Positions 13,447-26,300 are shown, counted from the stretch's first letter. The stretch: DNA of 64,000 nt from Parietaria judaica (GCA_954871525.1 OX940861.1:36407201-36471200); one strand, 5' to 3'. A program made the numbers and translations. Notes: a model not told the origin generated them from the letters alone.

Positions 13447-13640
13447 TCCCTCCTACCGCCTTCCTGTTGTGACCACGACGATCCCTTATGGGCCAACCGC
13501 TCCGATATGATATGATATGATATATATATATGTATATATAAAGCGCCCTCCTACCGCCTTCGTGTTGTGACCACGACGATCCCTTATGGGCCAACCGCTC
13601 CGATATGATATGATATATATATATGTATATATAAAGCGAA
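13447..13640 (+). repeat. Two-copy tandem repeat, period about 98 bp
   Basis: The unit begins CCCTCCTACCGCCTTC and runs through CCAACCGCTCCGATATGATATG into an ATATATGTATATATAAAGCG tract. The second copy starts about 98 bp after the first and differs by a shorter GATAT run and one C/G change. No function is evident. Confidence 0.9.
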
Positions 13641-13652
13641 CAGAAAGCCTAA

Positions 13653-13819
13653 CTCGATCGGATATCCAAAGAACACTATATCTTGTTCCCCAATCTATTG
13701 TCTGATGAGTTAACTCGCCTCCGCGCGGCCAACGTCGACACGGATAAGCTCGAGCGCTTGGCTTTCTGGCTCTTGCATCTCTATCTCCACTACAACAAGC
13801 CTTTGTTGGAGGTGCAAGT
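13653..13819 (+). CDS. Unrecognised exon-like open stretch
   Basis: An open frame of 55 codons follows an in-frame stop at 13650-13652 and has unusually high GC and codon-like composition for this region. It reads ...FPNLLSDELTRLRAAN... and then ...LAFWLLHLYLHYNKPLL..., and ends exactly at a good splice donor (CAA|GTGAGT). It has no clear ATG. I do not recognise the family and found no partner exon before the Copia remains begin at about 14040. It may be a captured exon or the relic of a gene disrupted by transposons. Confidence 0.3.
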
Positions 13820-14130
13820 GAGTTCTTTAACGACTTTTTTTTTTTTTTTTTTTTATGTTTCTTGGACTGCAGGTTTCATATTTATAAGAATCATTGATTC
13901 AATGCGTAAATTGCAGGTTTTAGATAATGGTAATGATCTTTTAACTAATAATTTGAGTCACTTATAAGAAAAAAAGAGATATTAATTTGTTTGTTTGTTT
14001 TTGTTTAATATTTTCCTATCCAAAACTTACAAGCGACATATCGAATTACCCGTCACACTCGAACGGCCTAATTGAGGTTTCGAAACCTCTACGGACATAT
14101 TGGGATATGCGATAAGATCTTTAATCTTCC

Positions 14131-14991
14131 TTCGCCGACACCTTGACGAAAGCCTCAAAAATGAATATCTCACTGTGAAAGATCCAAGTGAGATACGATC
14201 ACCAAAGGGATGTAATGCTCCCCATTTTCCGCTATGAATGGACCGCTTTACGGTTCCAAGACTATAAGAAAGTCGGAGACTATAATTCTGCAATGTTCAG
14301 AATCGTAACCCACTTGAGATTTTGTGGGGTAACAGTAGCTGACACTGAAATGTTGGAAAATAATTTTTCTACTTTCCACGCATCAAATGTAACCCTGCAA
14401 CAACAATATCGTGTACGGGGTTTTCAAAAGTATTATGAACTAATTGCTTGTCTCCTCATCGCAGAAAAGAATGATGAGTTGCTGATGAAAAATCATCAAT
14501 CTCGCCCGACCGGCTCAAAAGCGCTTCATGAAGCAAACACTATCAACTCCGATGAGCCTGAACCCAAGAACTATTTTCAGGGTCGAGAGCGAGGCCGAGG
14601 TCGTGGGCGAGGCCGAGGTCGTGGTCGTAGTTATGGACGTGGACGAGGTGGTTATAATCTCTCTTATAAGTCTGCTAACTACTTTTATAAAACCCAACAA
14701 CACGGGAGGAGCCACGATGACCTCTCTAAAAGGGGAAAAGAGATGATCTCCCCAAAAGGCTTTGAAACCACTTGTTTCAGATGTGGCACTAAAGGGCACT
14801 GGTCAAGAGTTTGCCGAGCCTCACCACACTTATGCAAACTCTACCAAGAATCCATGAAGGGGAAAAGGAAAGAGAAAGAGGTCAACTTTATTGACCAAAA
14901 CGAATCCACTAATCTCGAAGCATCCGACTTCAATGGTGATTTCATTGACACAGTTGGCGATTTCGCTGAACAAGCGACTGGTGGAAACTAA
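14131..14991 (+). pseudogene. Copia gag pseudogene
   Basis: The frame starting about 14131 reads RHLDESLKNEYLTVKDP, typical of Copia Gag, and then shifts: the main open stretch (14188-14991) continues YDHQRDVMLPIFRYEWTALR in another frame. It contains the LQQQYRVRGFQKYYELIACL block, an Arg-Gly-rich stretch (about 14581-14660) and a CCHC zinc knuckle, CFRCGTKGHWSRVC. Gag would package retrotransposon RNA into virus-like particles. The frameshift and the missing N-terminus make this a pseudogene. Confidence 0.88.
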
Positions 14992-15253
14992 AAATGAATT
15001 ATGTAATTCCTATTGGGAATGAAGCCCAATGGTCCGATGTTTGTTTGTTTTTTTTTTTTAATTTGTCATGAACTTCTAATTTTAAGGTGTGTAATAGACT
15101 AATGCTCGTGTTTAATTAATTATCTTTCTTATCAAAATTTGTGTTACGCTGTTAGTTAAAGTTCTCAAATGGACAAAGCTAATCGTGAAGCTGGAGAATT
15201 TTGTATACTCGACTGTGGAACGACACACACAATATTGAAGGATAAAAAGTTTT

Positions 15254-15686
15254 GAGCTCTATAGCCATATAGCCAAACTAGAAAAAATATTTTGCAAAAT
15301 AGCCAACATTTTGATTAATATTGCCAAATAGCCAATCAACCACATTAATAAATCACGAAAGACCGTATTACCCTTGTATTAACGTGTATTAACTAAGTTA
15401 ATTTGTTTAAAAATAAATTAAATTTTTGTTAAAATTTTAATCACGATTTTTTTTTTAAACAAATTAACTCAGTTAATATAGATTTTCTGTAAACACAAGT
15501 AAATGTTCTTATTTTTAAGAAAAACTAACTTTGTTAATACACGTTAATATGTTAAAAGGGTATTATAGGTATAAAATATGTTATTAAATAGCCACCTCAT
15601 CAATTTGGCTATTTTACAAAGAAAAAGGAAAGGTTGGCTATTTGGCTAATCAAACGTTTCAATTTGGCTATTAAGAGCCATTTCTC
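15254..15686. mobile_element. 433-bp Mutator-like MITE inside the Copia protease
   Basis: The insert is bounded by inverted GAG...CTC ends that continue into related ATAGCCAAA / TTTGGCTAT sequence at both sides. A 9-bp direct repeat, AAAAGTTTT, flanks it at 15245-15253 and 15687-15695. Removing it and one repeat restores the Copia protease frame. The interior repeats TAGCCAAA words and codes for nothing. Confidence 0.85.
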
Positions 15687-15850
15687 AAAAGTTTTTCTAA
15701 AACATAAAATCAACACAAGCCAGTGTGGATACAATATCAGGTCCTGTAGATCCGATTGAAGGAGTTGGTAAAGCAAATTTTACATTACCAAATGGCATAA
15801 TGTTTAGCATAAACAATTCCTTATTCTCCCCAAGATCCAAAAGAAACATG

Positions 15851-17786
15851 TGTTGGACATATGTGTCCTTAAACAAGATATTTTTATCCATTTGTAAAAG
15901 ATTATGACAAGTCGTTGAATAAAGATGATGCTTATTATGATAATCTTATTATAGTTTCTGGTAGAGTAAAATAGAATGTTTGATCCTTAGTTCATAAAGG
16001 ATGCAATTATGAATTATTATCACAACAGAGTCGATGTGAAGAAGAATTAATAATCATAATAAATGAACTTAAAATGTCCGTGACCTGATTAACTGGGTGG
16101 GAGCCCATTAATCGTACAAGGTCATTAATGTGACTAAGTGACAATCCTATTCTGGATTTTTGTGTGTGTCACACTCACTAGAAGTGCATTAAGTATGAAG
16201 TGTCTTAATACTGGACTAGACCTGACTTAAACTCCGGAAGTTATCATATAAGACCGTCACTGATAACTTGGAGTTGAGTCACTAGTAGATGATCAAATGG
16301 ATATTCGATCTAAGTCCTGAGTGGTCTTGAGTCCGAGCTGCTGGCTTGATTGTTCTTTGATTTAACCGTTAAAGAACACAATATATTACCGTTGTTCCCA
16401 ACACTATTATTTTGGGAGCATGATAGTCAGCAGTAAGGGTAGCTTGGTCATAGACATGGGCATCACACAGCTCTCTTCAGAGTCATGATGATTCCCTTGA
16501 TTGTCGGTGATGAGAAGTGAGAGGTACCCGTGCGCAACTTATGAATCGAAACCATAAGTGGGTCACTCATAATATTACTGACTGAGTCAAGGATGAAAAT
16601 GTAATGAGGGGCATAACGGTAGAAACCGCCTGCTCGTGCGTGGATCATCAAGTGAAAGATCAATAACCCGAATTTGATTGTATCAATGGACACCCTGCTG
16701 TTATAAAGGGAATAATGTATACCGTATCACTAAAGAGTGCAGCCTCGGGTCTATAGTGGAATCACTTCGAGGTTTGACGAACAACTAGCAGTTCGTTGGA
16801 GCTTAAGTGATACGGGTCCATGGTCCCCAGGATAGCTCCGTAACGGATGATACGTACGTGATAAAAACATTGAAATGTTTTTAAGATCATTTGGCAAGAC
16901 TCATAAAACTGAAGTCTGTGACAGACATCAGATAGTTTTATCAGTAGCGTGGCAAAAGTACCATATCTTGGTAACCGAAATTAACTGACAAAATAAAGTA
17001 GAATTTGGATTTTCTGTCAACATTAAAGTTGTTGGAAATTAAATTCTAAGCAACTTTTCTTTTGGAACCGAGTCGTTTCGACGTACGGTTTGTGATTTAG
17101 AGAATTTCTAAGTTTGTGATCGTTTCGGTAAACTATGAAATTAAATCACATGTCACGAATTTAAATGATGGTGTGTCACCATGACATTTAAATGTGTGAT
17201 ATTGAGATCAGAGAATATTAATATAATTTAATTATTCGAATTCTATTATTAATGTATAATTAATAATTATTCAATAATTAATAGATTTATATTAATATGA
17301 AAATAATATATTTTAATATAATATATTGTGTAGAAATCGAATTGGGCTTTTGAATATAGATCCATTCATATTCGAATGGATAGACTTTAGTCTTTCCATA
17401 ATTGCGGCAAAAGTACCAAAAGTTTTGGTATTAGAGAAAAACCCTAAAATCAATTTAATCCATTGGATCAGTTATGATTTAATATCAACCGTTGGATTAG
17501 GATATTGATGAATTCGAAATTAATAACTTGATGATCAAGTTTCATTTTTCGAATTTGATTAATTAATTATGTCCGTTAGATCGGTCTAAGATTTAATCTT
17601 TACCGTCGGATTGGAAATTAATTAATTATATATATTTATATTATTTTTCGAATTATGGTTATGGATAAATTCGAAATTGTTTTTTATTAAATCTTTTATA
17701 TTTGATTTTATTCTAAACTAATTTGATCCATTAGATCAGTTTAAAGATTTATCTCAACCGTTGGATCTAGATAATGATAATTCGAA

Positions 17787-17837
<51 letters not shown>

Positions 17838-18616
17838 CGAATTTATAAAGATAAGATGATAAGATTGGATTTTGATTTTATCCTAATCTTTCTTATTTAA
17901 TTAAATCCCTAATTAATTATATCCATTGGATTTAGATGAGATTAAATCTGGACCATTGGATTGAAATAATTAATTATATTTAATATATGAAATTCGAAAA
18001 TAAGAGAGGGAATTTCTCCAATTCGGTTACGGTTTGAGCCAATAAATAGGAGGCTCATTCTACACATTTTTCACACCTTTCCCCAGAGAAAAATTCGAAC
18101 TCTCCCTCTCCTTTAGGGTCTGCGAATTTTCTCTCTGATCTCTCTTTCTGGTTCGGCTTAAGAGACTTAGTTCTCCGGAAGCTTAAAAAAAACCATCAGT
18201 TTAAATTTTGCGACGGAGTCCTGCCGGCGAAGCCCGCGCTTCGGTACGAGGATTCCAGGAGAATATCCCGGAAGATCACGGGAGTTTCCCTCAGCACCGG
18301 CGGAGCCCTGCCCGATTCAGAACGCGCAGCCGGAAGTCGTCAGTAAAGGTACGGCCTTATGCATTGGGTTAATAAATGCAACCATTTACTGCTTTCTATT
18401 TATTTCCTATTATGACTAGATTATTAATAATGATTTATGAATATTAAAATTACATAATATTTATCAGATCTTGTTAAATGGTTATTATCCGATATCCGGA
18501 CCGTTGCACGGATAACAAGTTTTTCCGCTTTAAATTAATTTTTTAAATGTTACCCGGACGGTTCGGAGGTATAATTCGTGATAATTTTCATGGAATCCGA
18601 GACGTGATTCCCAACA
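15851..18616. mobile_element. 2.77-kb solo LTR inside the Copia protease
   Basis: The block starts TGTTGGAC and ends TCCCAACA, forming the short inverted ends TGTTGG/CCAACA, and is flanked by ACATG at 15846-15850 and 18617-18621. Deleting it with one ACATG joins the host protease frame exactly (RSKRN-MLSFKD). No copy of its start is found near its end and it has no gene, so it is a single long LTR left by recombination. A TATA-like CCAATAAATAGG near 18035 followed by a CT-rich stretch marks the likely promoter. The interior includes a (TA)n run at 17795-17833. Confidence 0.88.
17455..17985 (+). repeat. Cluster of CCGTTGGAT-like words in the solo LTR
   Basis: Variants of CC(G/A)TTGGAT or CCATTAGAT occur roughly every 50 bp, often paired with a GATTTAAT block: for example near 17459, 17489, 17571, 17608, 17728, 17757, 17920 and 17951. 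They lie upstream of the presumed LTR promoter, where enhancer repeats of LTR elements usually sit. Their role is not known. Confidence 0.6.
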
Positions 18617-20149
18617 ACATGTTGAGTTTCAAGGATATATATTCTCATGAACTTGATACTCAGTCTGCAACTGAGAACGCCATGAAATATATGTTTATCA
18701 TAATGTATAAATCGGGGAAGAAATACGTACTTGAAAAACTACCAATGCTCCCTACAGGATTGCATTTTACGTATATAAGTGCAATTGAATCAAATATGGT
18801 AGTTGTCAAACCTTTAATATTTACCATATGACATGACTGACTAGGTCATCCTGGTCCAACCATGATGCGAAGAATTATTGAAAATACACATGGGCATCCA
18901 TTGAAGGACCAGAAGATCCCTCATGGAAAAATATTCTAGTGTAAAGCTTGTTCTCTCAAAAAGTTAATCATAAGACCTTCGCCGGGAAAAGTCAAAACAA
19001 AATCACCTATGTTCCTTGAGCGTATTCAAGGTGATATATGTGGGCCAATTCACCTACCGTGTGGACCATTTCGATACTTCATGGTATTAATAGATGCCTC
19101 TAGCAAATGGTCACATGTGTGTTTGTTATCAACTCGCAATATGACATTTGCTAAATTGCTCGCTCAGATAATCAAATTGCGAGCTCAATTTCTCGATCAT
19201 ACGATCAAGAAAATCAGACTTGATAATGCCGTTGAATTCACATCCCAGGCATTCGATGATTATTGTATGTCAGTTGAGATTGATGTTGAGCATCATGCTA
19301 CTCATGTTCACACACAAAATGGTCTGGCTAAATCATTGATCAAGAGCCTCCAGCTTATTGCTAGACCATTGATAATGAGAACAATGCTTCCTACTTCAGT
19401 ATGGGGTCATGCACATGTTGCGGCATTAATTTGCATCAGACCAAGTGCATATCATAAATACTCCCCAATGCAACTTGTATTCGGCCAAGAACCAAATATA
19501 TCCCATCTAAGGATGTTTGGTTGTGCTGTGTATGTACCTATTGCACCACCCCAAAGAACAAAGATGGGGCCAAGAAGAAGTCTTGGTATTTATGTAGGCT
19601 TTGAAAGCCCATCTATTGTTAAATACCTTGAACCTCAAACTGCGAATATTTGCACAACTCGTTTTGCTGATTGCCACTTTGATGAAGAAAATTTCCCAGC
19701 ATTATGGGGAGAAAGAAAACAGCTGGAAAGAGAAATTACATGGTCTGTACCAACATTGTTGCATCTCGAACCTTACACAAAAGAATGTGAAGGAAAAGTC
19801 CAAAGAATTTTGCATTTGCAAGATATAGCAAATCAACTTCCTGATGCATTTACAGACACAAAGAGAGTGACTAAATCTCATATACCAGCTGAGAACGCTC
19901 CTACCCAAATAGAGATTCCAAAAGAGTAAATTGAAAACAAAGTCACTCATGAAATCACAACACGCCTGAAGCGTGGAAGACCAGTCGGTTCCAAAGATAA
20001 AAATCCTCGGAAAAGAAAAGGAGCAAAGAAACAAGATGACTCCAATATGGAGGAACGTATTCCTGAAGAAATGCGCGATGAGGAAAATCGAGAAATTTCG
20101 ATTAATTATGCCAGTACAAGTATAATGTGAAACCGAAATATGGACATCG

Positions 20150-21811
20150 ATGATGCACTCTGTTACAGTTTGGCATGCGATGTTATGGACGAAAATAATG
20201 GGGATCCTCAACCACGGTCTGTTACCGAATGTAAAAATAGACGCGATTGGGCTTAATGGAAAAAAGGCTATTGATACTGAATTAGAATTACTGAACAAAC
20301 GCAACGTTTTTGGGCTTATAGTGCTCACACCTGAAGATGTGAGACCCGTTGGATACAAATGGGTAATTGTACGAAAGAGAATTGAGAAAAATGAGATTGT
20401 GAGATACAAGGCTCGACTTGTTGCACAAGGTTTTTCTCAAAGGCCCGTAATTGACTCTGAGGAAACGTATTCTCCTGTCATGGATGGAATTACATTCAGA
20501 TACTTGATCAGTCTAGCAGTTCATGAGAAACTGAATATGCACCTCATGGATGTTGTTACCGCTTATTTGTACGGATCGCTTGATATTGATATTTACATGA
20601 GAATCCCTGAAGGATTCAAAATGACTGAAGCATCAAGTTCAAAACCCAGAGAAATATATTCAATCAAATTGCAAAGGTCTCTATATGGGTTAAAGCAATC
20701 CGGACGCATGTGGTACAACCGACTAAACAAATATTTATTACAAAAGGGATATGTCAACGACCCTCTTTGCCCTTGCATTTTTATCAAGAAAACAACATCT
20801 GGTTGTGTGATTATCCCTGTCTATGTTGATGATTTAAATATCATTGAGACCAATGAAGAGATTCAGGAAGTAATCTCTTACTTAAAGAAAGAATTCAAGA
20901 TGAAAGACCTTGGAAAAACAAAGTATTGTCTCGGTTTGCAAATTGAGCACTTGCAAAGTGGGATACTTGTGCATTAATCAAATTACATGAGAAGAATCTT
21001 AAAGAGATTCAATATGGATAAATCAAATCCATTGAGTACCCCAATGGTCGTAAGGTCCGTTGATGTAAGAAAGAATCGATATCGTCCATGTGAGGAATCC
21101 AAAGAGATTCTTAGTCCAGAAGTACCATATTTCAGTGCAATTGGAGCTCTTATGTACCTTGCTAATTGTACTCGACCGGATATAGCTTTTGCTATTAATT
21201 TATTAGCAAGATTCAGTTCGGCTCCTACTAAAAGTCACTGGAATGGAATTAAACATGTGTTTCATTATCTTCAAGGAACAATTGATTTGGGATTATTTAA
21301 CCCTAACAATACGAAACCAGTTTTTATTGGCTATGCAGATGGATGTTACTTGTCAGATCCACACAAAGGGAGATCCCAAACGGGGTATGTGTTTACCTAC
21401 AGCGGGACTGCGATTTCTTGGCGCTCCCAGAAACAGACGCTCGTTGCGACATCATCAAACCATGCTGAGATCATTGCACTACACGAAGCAAGCCGTGAGT
21501 GCGTGTGGCTTAGATCCATGACGCACCATATCAGAACAACAAGTGGTGCTCTACCAAGTGATGATCATGTCATACTTCATGAAGATAGTGCCGCGTGTGT
21601 TGCTCAAATGAAGAAAGGGTTTATCAACAGTGATCAGACAAAACATATCCCTCCGAAGTTCTTTTCGTTTACTCAAGAGCTGGAAAAGAGTAATGTTATC
21701 AACATCTAGTATGTTCGTTCCTGTGAGAACTACGCGGATCTCTTCACAAAGGCTCTCCCCACTTCCGTGTTCATAAAACATGTTCATGGCATTGGGATGC
21801 GAAAGCTATAG
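20150..21811 (+). pseudogene. Copia reverse transcriptase and RNase H pseudogene
   Basis: The reverse transcriptase region is recognisable from YKARLVAQGFSQRP (about residue 85 of the first segment), the LMDVVTAYLYGSLD block and the catalytic YVDDLNII motif near 20824. It ends in a stop at about 20975 within the family's ILVHQSNY-type motif. The next segment (20987-21709) holds RPDIAFAINLLARFSSAPT, RSQTGYVFTYSGTAISWRSQ and NHAEIIALHEA, the RNase H end of Copia pol. After another stop at 21709 the frame continues ENYADLFTKALP to 21811, the usual pol C-terminus. The premature stops make it inactive. Confidence 0.92.
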
Positions 21812-21967
21812 AGTTTATGAAGATATCACCCATGTCAACATGAGGGGGAGCTACACGTGGCTGTACTCTTTTTCCCTTACTATGATTTTTATCCCACTGG
21901 GGTTTTCCTAGTAAGGTTTTTAATGAGGCATCATATACACGTATATAATGAGCATTCCAATGGGGAG

Positions 21968-22215
21968 TGTTATGGATAATTATGTAATGCTCATAAGTAC
22001 CAATTATTTGTGTTTACTATACATAATGTATATTAGTCAACAATTGTATGCTCCCATTTTCCTATAAATACCCCCCTACGTGGATGAATAAAATCAACCT
22101 CTCACTACAAACTTTAACCTATTATCTCATCCTTATCTTACTCTAATCATCTCCATTCTCTCTTCCATAAATCATATCCCACACTCATCCATTATACCAT
22201 ACACTCATCACCAAA
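21968..22215 (+). repeat. Probable 3' LTR of the Copia element
   Basis: It begins TGTTATGGATAATTATG immediately after the purine tract AATGGGGAG, contains a TATA box near 22063 and a run of TC-rich sequence after it. The 3' border is estimated because the following DNA is a tandem duplication. Confidence 0.65.
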
Positions 22216-22717
22216 TTTCTTACCACTTAAAATCAAGTTGCAAAAGTTAGTGATTTTACAACAAATAGCTATATAAAGACATAAATTCAAAATAATAGAT
22301 GTTCGTAATTATTTATCCTCTTAATATTTATAGTTTCGGGTCCACTAATTTTCATGTTATTGACTATTTAGCTAACTATTTATATTAGCTAGAGTTTGTT
22401 AGATATATGTAATTGACTAGTTAGAGTACTAAGATTTGTTTTTTTTTTTTTTTTTTTGCTTTTCTGAATTTCTTACCACTTAAAATCAAGTTGCATAAGT
22501 TAGTGATTTTACAACAAATAGCTATATAAAGACATAAATTCAAAATAATAGATGTTCGTAATTATTTATCCTCTTAATATTTACAGTTTCGGGTCCACTA
22601 ATTTTCATGTTATTGACTATTTAACTAACTATTTATATTAGCTAGAGTTTGTTAGATATAATGTAATTGACTAGTTAGAGTACTAAGATTTGTTTTTGTT
22701 TTTTTTTTTTGCTTTTC
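22214..22717 (+). repeat. Two-copy tandem duplication, period about 253 bp
   Basis: Both copies begin AATTTCTTACCACTTAAAATC and end with a poly-T run followed by GCTTTTCTGA. They differ at only a few positions outside the poly-T. The second copy abuts the SINE remnant at 22718. The poly-T lengths suggest that the duplication happened after a retroposed sequence arrived. Confidence 0.88.
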
Positions 22718-22786
22718 TGAACGACAGTGACATTATTTGTCAAGATTACAATACACTATCGCATTATTAGGTATATTCAGTGTAAG
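22718..22786 (-). repeat. SINE 3' part, separated from its head by two transposons
   Basis: Read on the minus strand this matches the 3' half of the SINE copy at 42397-42595 (GAATATA..CTAATAATGCGATAGTG..TTGTAA). Its 5' head lies at 36629-36756, 13.8 kb away, because a hAT element and a Mutator-like element inserted between the two halves. Confidence 0.8.
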
Positions 22787-22800
22787 TAGAGCTGCACACG

Positions 22801-22915
22801 ACCACGTCGCGACCGATCGCGACTAAAGTCGCCAAAATCGCGACTGTACACGTCGCGATGCGTCGTGGCGTGCCTGGTCGCGATGCGTCGCGACGTGGTC
22901 GCGATTTAGCGAGGA
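22801..22915. repeat. Left subterminal array of TCGCGA
   Basis: Seven TCGCGA palindromes, mostly within GTCGCGAC/T contexts, lie within 115 bp of the left terminus. Subterminal repeats of hAT elements are binding sites for their own transposase, so these are probable transposase sites. Confidence 0.8.
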
Positions 22916-23369
22916 AGGACCAAAAAAAAGGGTGCGGCAAAAGTTATTTTTTGTTTCCAATGTTTAATTTTATTAGTTTTTATCCGAATTTAAGTATTAA
23001 ATTATGTAAACTTATTATTTAAACTTTATTTATTTCAAAATTAATATTTTAGTATGTTATTATTGTGTAACATATTATTAATTTTAAATTATAAGTTAAT
23101 TTTTAAGTTGTAATATATGTTAATAAGTATGTACGTGTACCATATTAATAATTATTAAAATTCTAAAACAAATAAGTAAATATGATAAAACAAGATATTA
23201 AAAAAAAAGTTGTATTATTCATTGTGAATATTACAATATGGTGGAAGAAGTTGTAAATATTCAGTGTAAATATTACAAGATGCCTCACTAAAACCTCTCT
23301 CGTAAAACCCTCCTTAGGGACATAAAACCAAGAGAGGAAAGAGCACATCATATTGGCGTTTACATTGCG

Positions 23370-26300
23370 TCACTCGGGGAACCAGTCGTTAAACCTTTGC
23401 GTCATAAGCTCTAGCTCGGTTGGCTCGGTCCGTTGGGCGATGGTGGGGTTGCGGAACATCCAATCGTTCAACACCACCGCTTGCTCGAGGTGTGTGGGAG
23501 TTGTTGACGCCCTCCGGTCGTCGATTATATGCTGAGCCGAGCTGAACGCGCTCTCCGAAGCAACGCTGGAAATGGGGATGGACAGTATATCCCTCGCCAT
23601 TCTCGCCAATATCGGGAATCTTTCCCGTTGATTCTTCCACCATCCAATCACATCGAACTCGACGGAGTCCTCGTCGATCCGCAGGCCGTAGTACCGCTTC
23701 AGTTCTTGCGGGGCACCGTCCGTTTCCTCCGCTCGTGCCGGTGGCGTACCGGATCCCGATGCTTCTCCGCGATCCAGTCTTTGCTTCAGTCTCCGGACAA
23801 ATGCTAGGCCGGTCTTGGTTGGGCTTTCCATAACTGCCCTTTGCTCCGCCTCCACGTTGAACTGTGGGAACCGCCGGTCGTATTCACTGTAAAGTTCATA
23901 AAAAGCTTCATTAACAACCTTAATATAATCAGTGTAATCCACCCCTAAGTTTGTCCCGATTGCTGACATCAAAGGCCCGAACGTAAACATAATACGGGGA
24001 TCCAAGATAGCACCGAAACAATACGAAAAAGGGGGTGGATCCCAATAACTTTTGAATTTTGCAACCATTCCCTCAATCATGGGCGAAATAACAGGGTCAT
24101 TTGCGAATTCAGAAAAAGTGTTTGTAATTTCGTAAAGACCCGAAAGACCATGATTCAAGGAAGGTTGTCTTTGGTTTGAAAAATTTAAAGTAACAGCGTA
24201 AAAGGGTTTGAGGAATTGGGTGAATTTCTGGGCCATTTCCCATTCTGCCTCCGTGATCCGCTCCGAGGCCTCTAGTTCGGTGAGGAGGAAAGTGCTTAAC
24301 GGTAATCTCTGTCTACAAACAACTGAAAGCATTAGATATGTAGAGTTCCATCGTGTATTGTTGTCTAAACCAAACTTATTAGCTTTATGATTGTGCTCTT
24401 TACAAAATCGTCTCCACCTAACTACGGTTTGAGAATGCCGGATCCAATCGACAACGCCGCGTATTTTGTCAACGTGCCCTGAAATATTTCGTTCCCCCGT
24501 TCTAGCAATTAAATTAATGATGTGACAAGCACATTTTTGATGTAAAATATTACGAAAAGGAGAACCGGGCAAACTATTTTCTAAGATAGTAATAGCGGCG
24601 TTATTGTTTGCGGCATTGTCTAACGTAATAGAAATGATACGATTTTGCAAACCCCAATCATTGAATAATTCTATTAATTTATCGGAAATGTTTTTGCCGG
24701 TATGGCGACACTCGAATGGTGACATGTTTAAAAGTTTTTGACATGGATCCCAATTCTCGTCGACGTAATGGGCGGTCAGACTCAAATAGTCGTTAAGACT
24801 CGGACCGCTCCACAAGTCGGTGGTAAAAGCAACGTTAATGTTGGACATTTTGAAAAAATCGACCAAATAATTTTTTTGCATTTTGTAAGCAGACTCCATG
24901 TCCCTGGTATACGTCGTACGGGAAAACTGTTCGTAAGACGGATTAACCCTTTGCATATATTGTGTATGCGCAGGGTTTTCCACCAAACTCATCGGTGCGC
25001 CCGTAGACAGTAACCACTCGAGGGTCCATTTCCGTAAATTTTCGGTGGTAAGAGCACTTACCTGTGCTGTGTTTACCTCGTTACCGTCTCCGTAGCACGC
25101 TTTCTTATGTCGCGTCAAGTAGCCGGTTCCTTTGTCCCCCAACGCATCGAGGGTTTCATGGCACTTCTTGCACGTGGCGATCTTGATTCGAACACCGTTC
25201 TCCACCCGTCGTTCCTCGTGAAAATAATCCCACACCTTCGCTTTGTTTGGTCGTCCCCACAACAAGGCAGGAGGACTTTCCCTATTAAAAATATACGGGA
25301 GAAAAAAGGTTAACAAAATAAAAATGGGTATTAATTTTACATGGATTAAATCTTAACATTAATCATATTAATTAATTAAATTTCATATAGTTAATTAAAA
25401 GAGTTAACGAAATTAAAAATGGTATTTTCTATGTGTGGAAATCATTATCAAGCTCTTTTTGACGGAACTCCCCGAGGTTCCACGGCCAGATCGACTGGAA
25501 AGGATGCTATGATCTCGCTTTAGGCCCAAGCTTTTCTAGACAGAACTCCCCGAGGTTCCCAGGCTAGCTTGGAGGAGATTGCAAAGCAAACCTTATTTAA
25601 AAACCAATCTTTCTAAGACACCGTATTCCATTAAGAACTTTATAATAATCACCACACATACAAATTACCATTTTTAATCCCGTTAACTTATTAAATATCA
25701 AGAAAATCGTTTCTGATGTGGAAGATCAGTCGGAACCGCAACCACAGAGCATACTAAGACTTTCAAGAGACGTGACAAATTAATTAATTAAACTAAAAGG
25801 TAATTAAACTATAATATTTATCGTAAAAAAAATTAAACGAAATTAATTAATTAAGATAATATGATTAAATGATAATTAAATCTCAAGAAAATCGTTTCTG
25901 ATGTGGAAGATCAGTCGGAACCGCAACCACAGAGCATACTAAGACTTTCAAGTGATTATTATTTAATAATTATTAATTATTAAAAATTAATTATTTTTTT
26001 TCAATTTTTTTTTAATTATTATTTATTACTTATTAATTATTAATTATTAAGTATTATTAAGTACTAACTTATTAATTAATAAAAAATTAATAATAAATGA
26101 AATAAAAAAAGGATTAAAGGTTATTACCCGGTAGAAGGACGTCGACTTCGTCGAGGACGGGCAACGGAGGCTTCACCGCTATCTTGATTGGTTGCTTGAG
26201 GAGAACCGCGGTGGTACACCCCGATATTTGAACCACGGATCGAGGGCGGCGTTTGATAGTCGTCGGGATCGGCATCGTCGGGACGTTGGGTTTGGTCGGG

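Larger units (their letters stand above)
15156..19929 (+). pseudogene. Copia protease and integrase region, split by two insertions
   Basis: The aspartic protease region begins about 15156 (REAGEFCILDCGTTHTILKD, with Cys in place of the usual Ser of the D-S-G motif). It is cut at 15254 by a small Mutator-like MITE and at 15851 by a solo LTR, and resumes at 18617. When both insertions and one copy of each target duplication are removed, the frame reads through: DKKFF, a stop, then VDTISGPVDPIEGVGKA and SKRNMLSFKD. The integrase core follows at about 19009-19929 (GDICGPIH, IDASSKWSHV, LFGQEPNISHLRMFGCAVY-like blocks). Several in-frame stops lie between 18830 and 19008. The region is non-functional. 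Confidence 0.88.
14040..22215 (+). mobile_element. Decayed Ty1/Copia retrotransposon with two nested insertions
   Basis: Gag, protease, integrase, reverse transcriptase and RNase H segments follow in Copia order on the plus strand, interrupted by stops and frameshifts. After the pol end at 21811 come a long 3' untranslated region and a purine-rich tract (AATGGGGAG, to 21967) directly followed by TGTTATGG, the probable start of the 3' LTR at 21968. That LTR holds a TATA box (CCTATAAATA near 22063). I find no matching 5' LTR or primer-binding site before gag, so the 5' part is lost. The 3' LTR end is not precisely defined because a tandem duplication follows. Confidence 0.9.
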
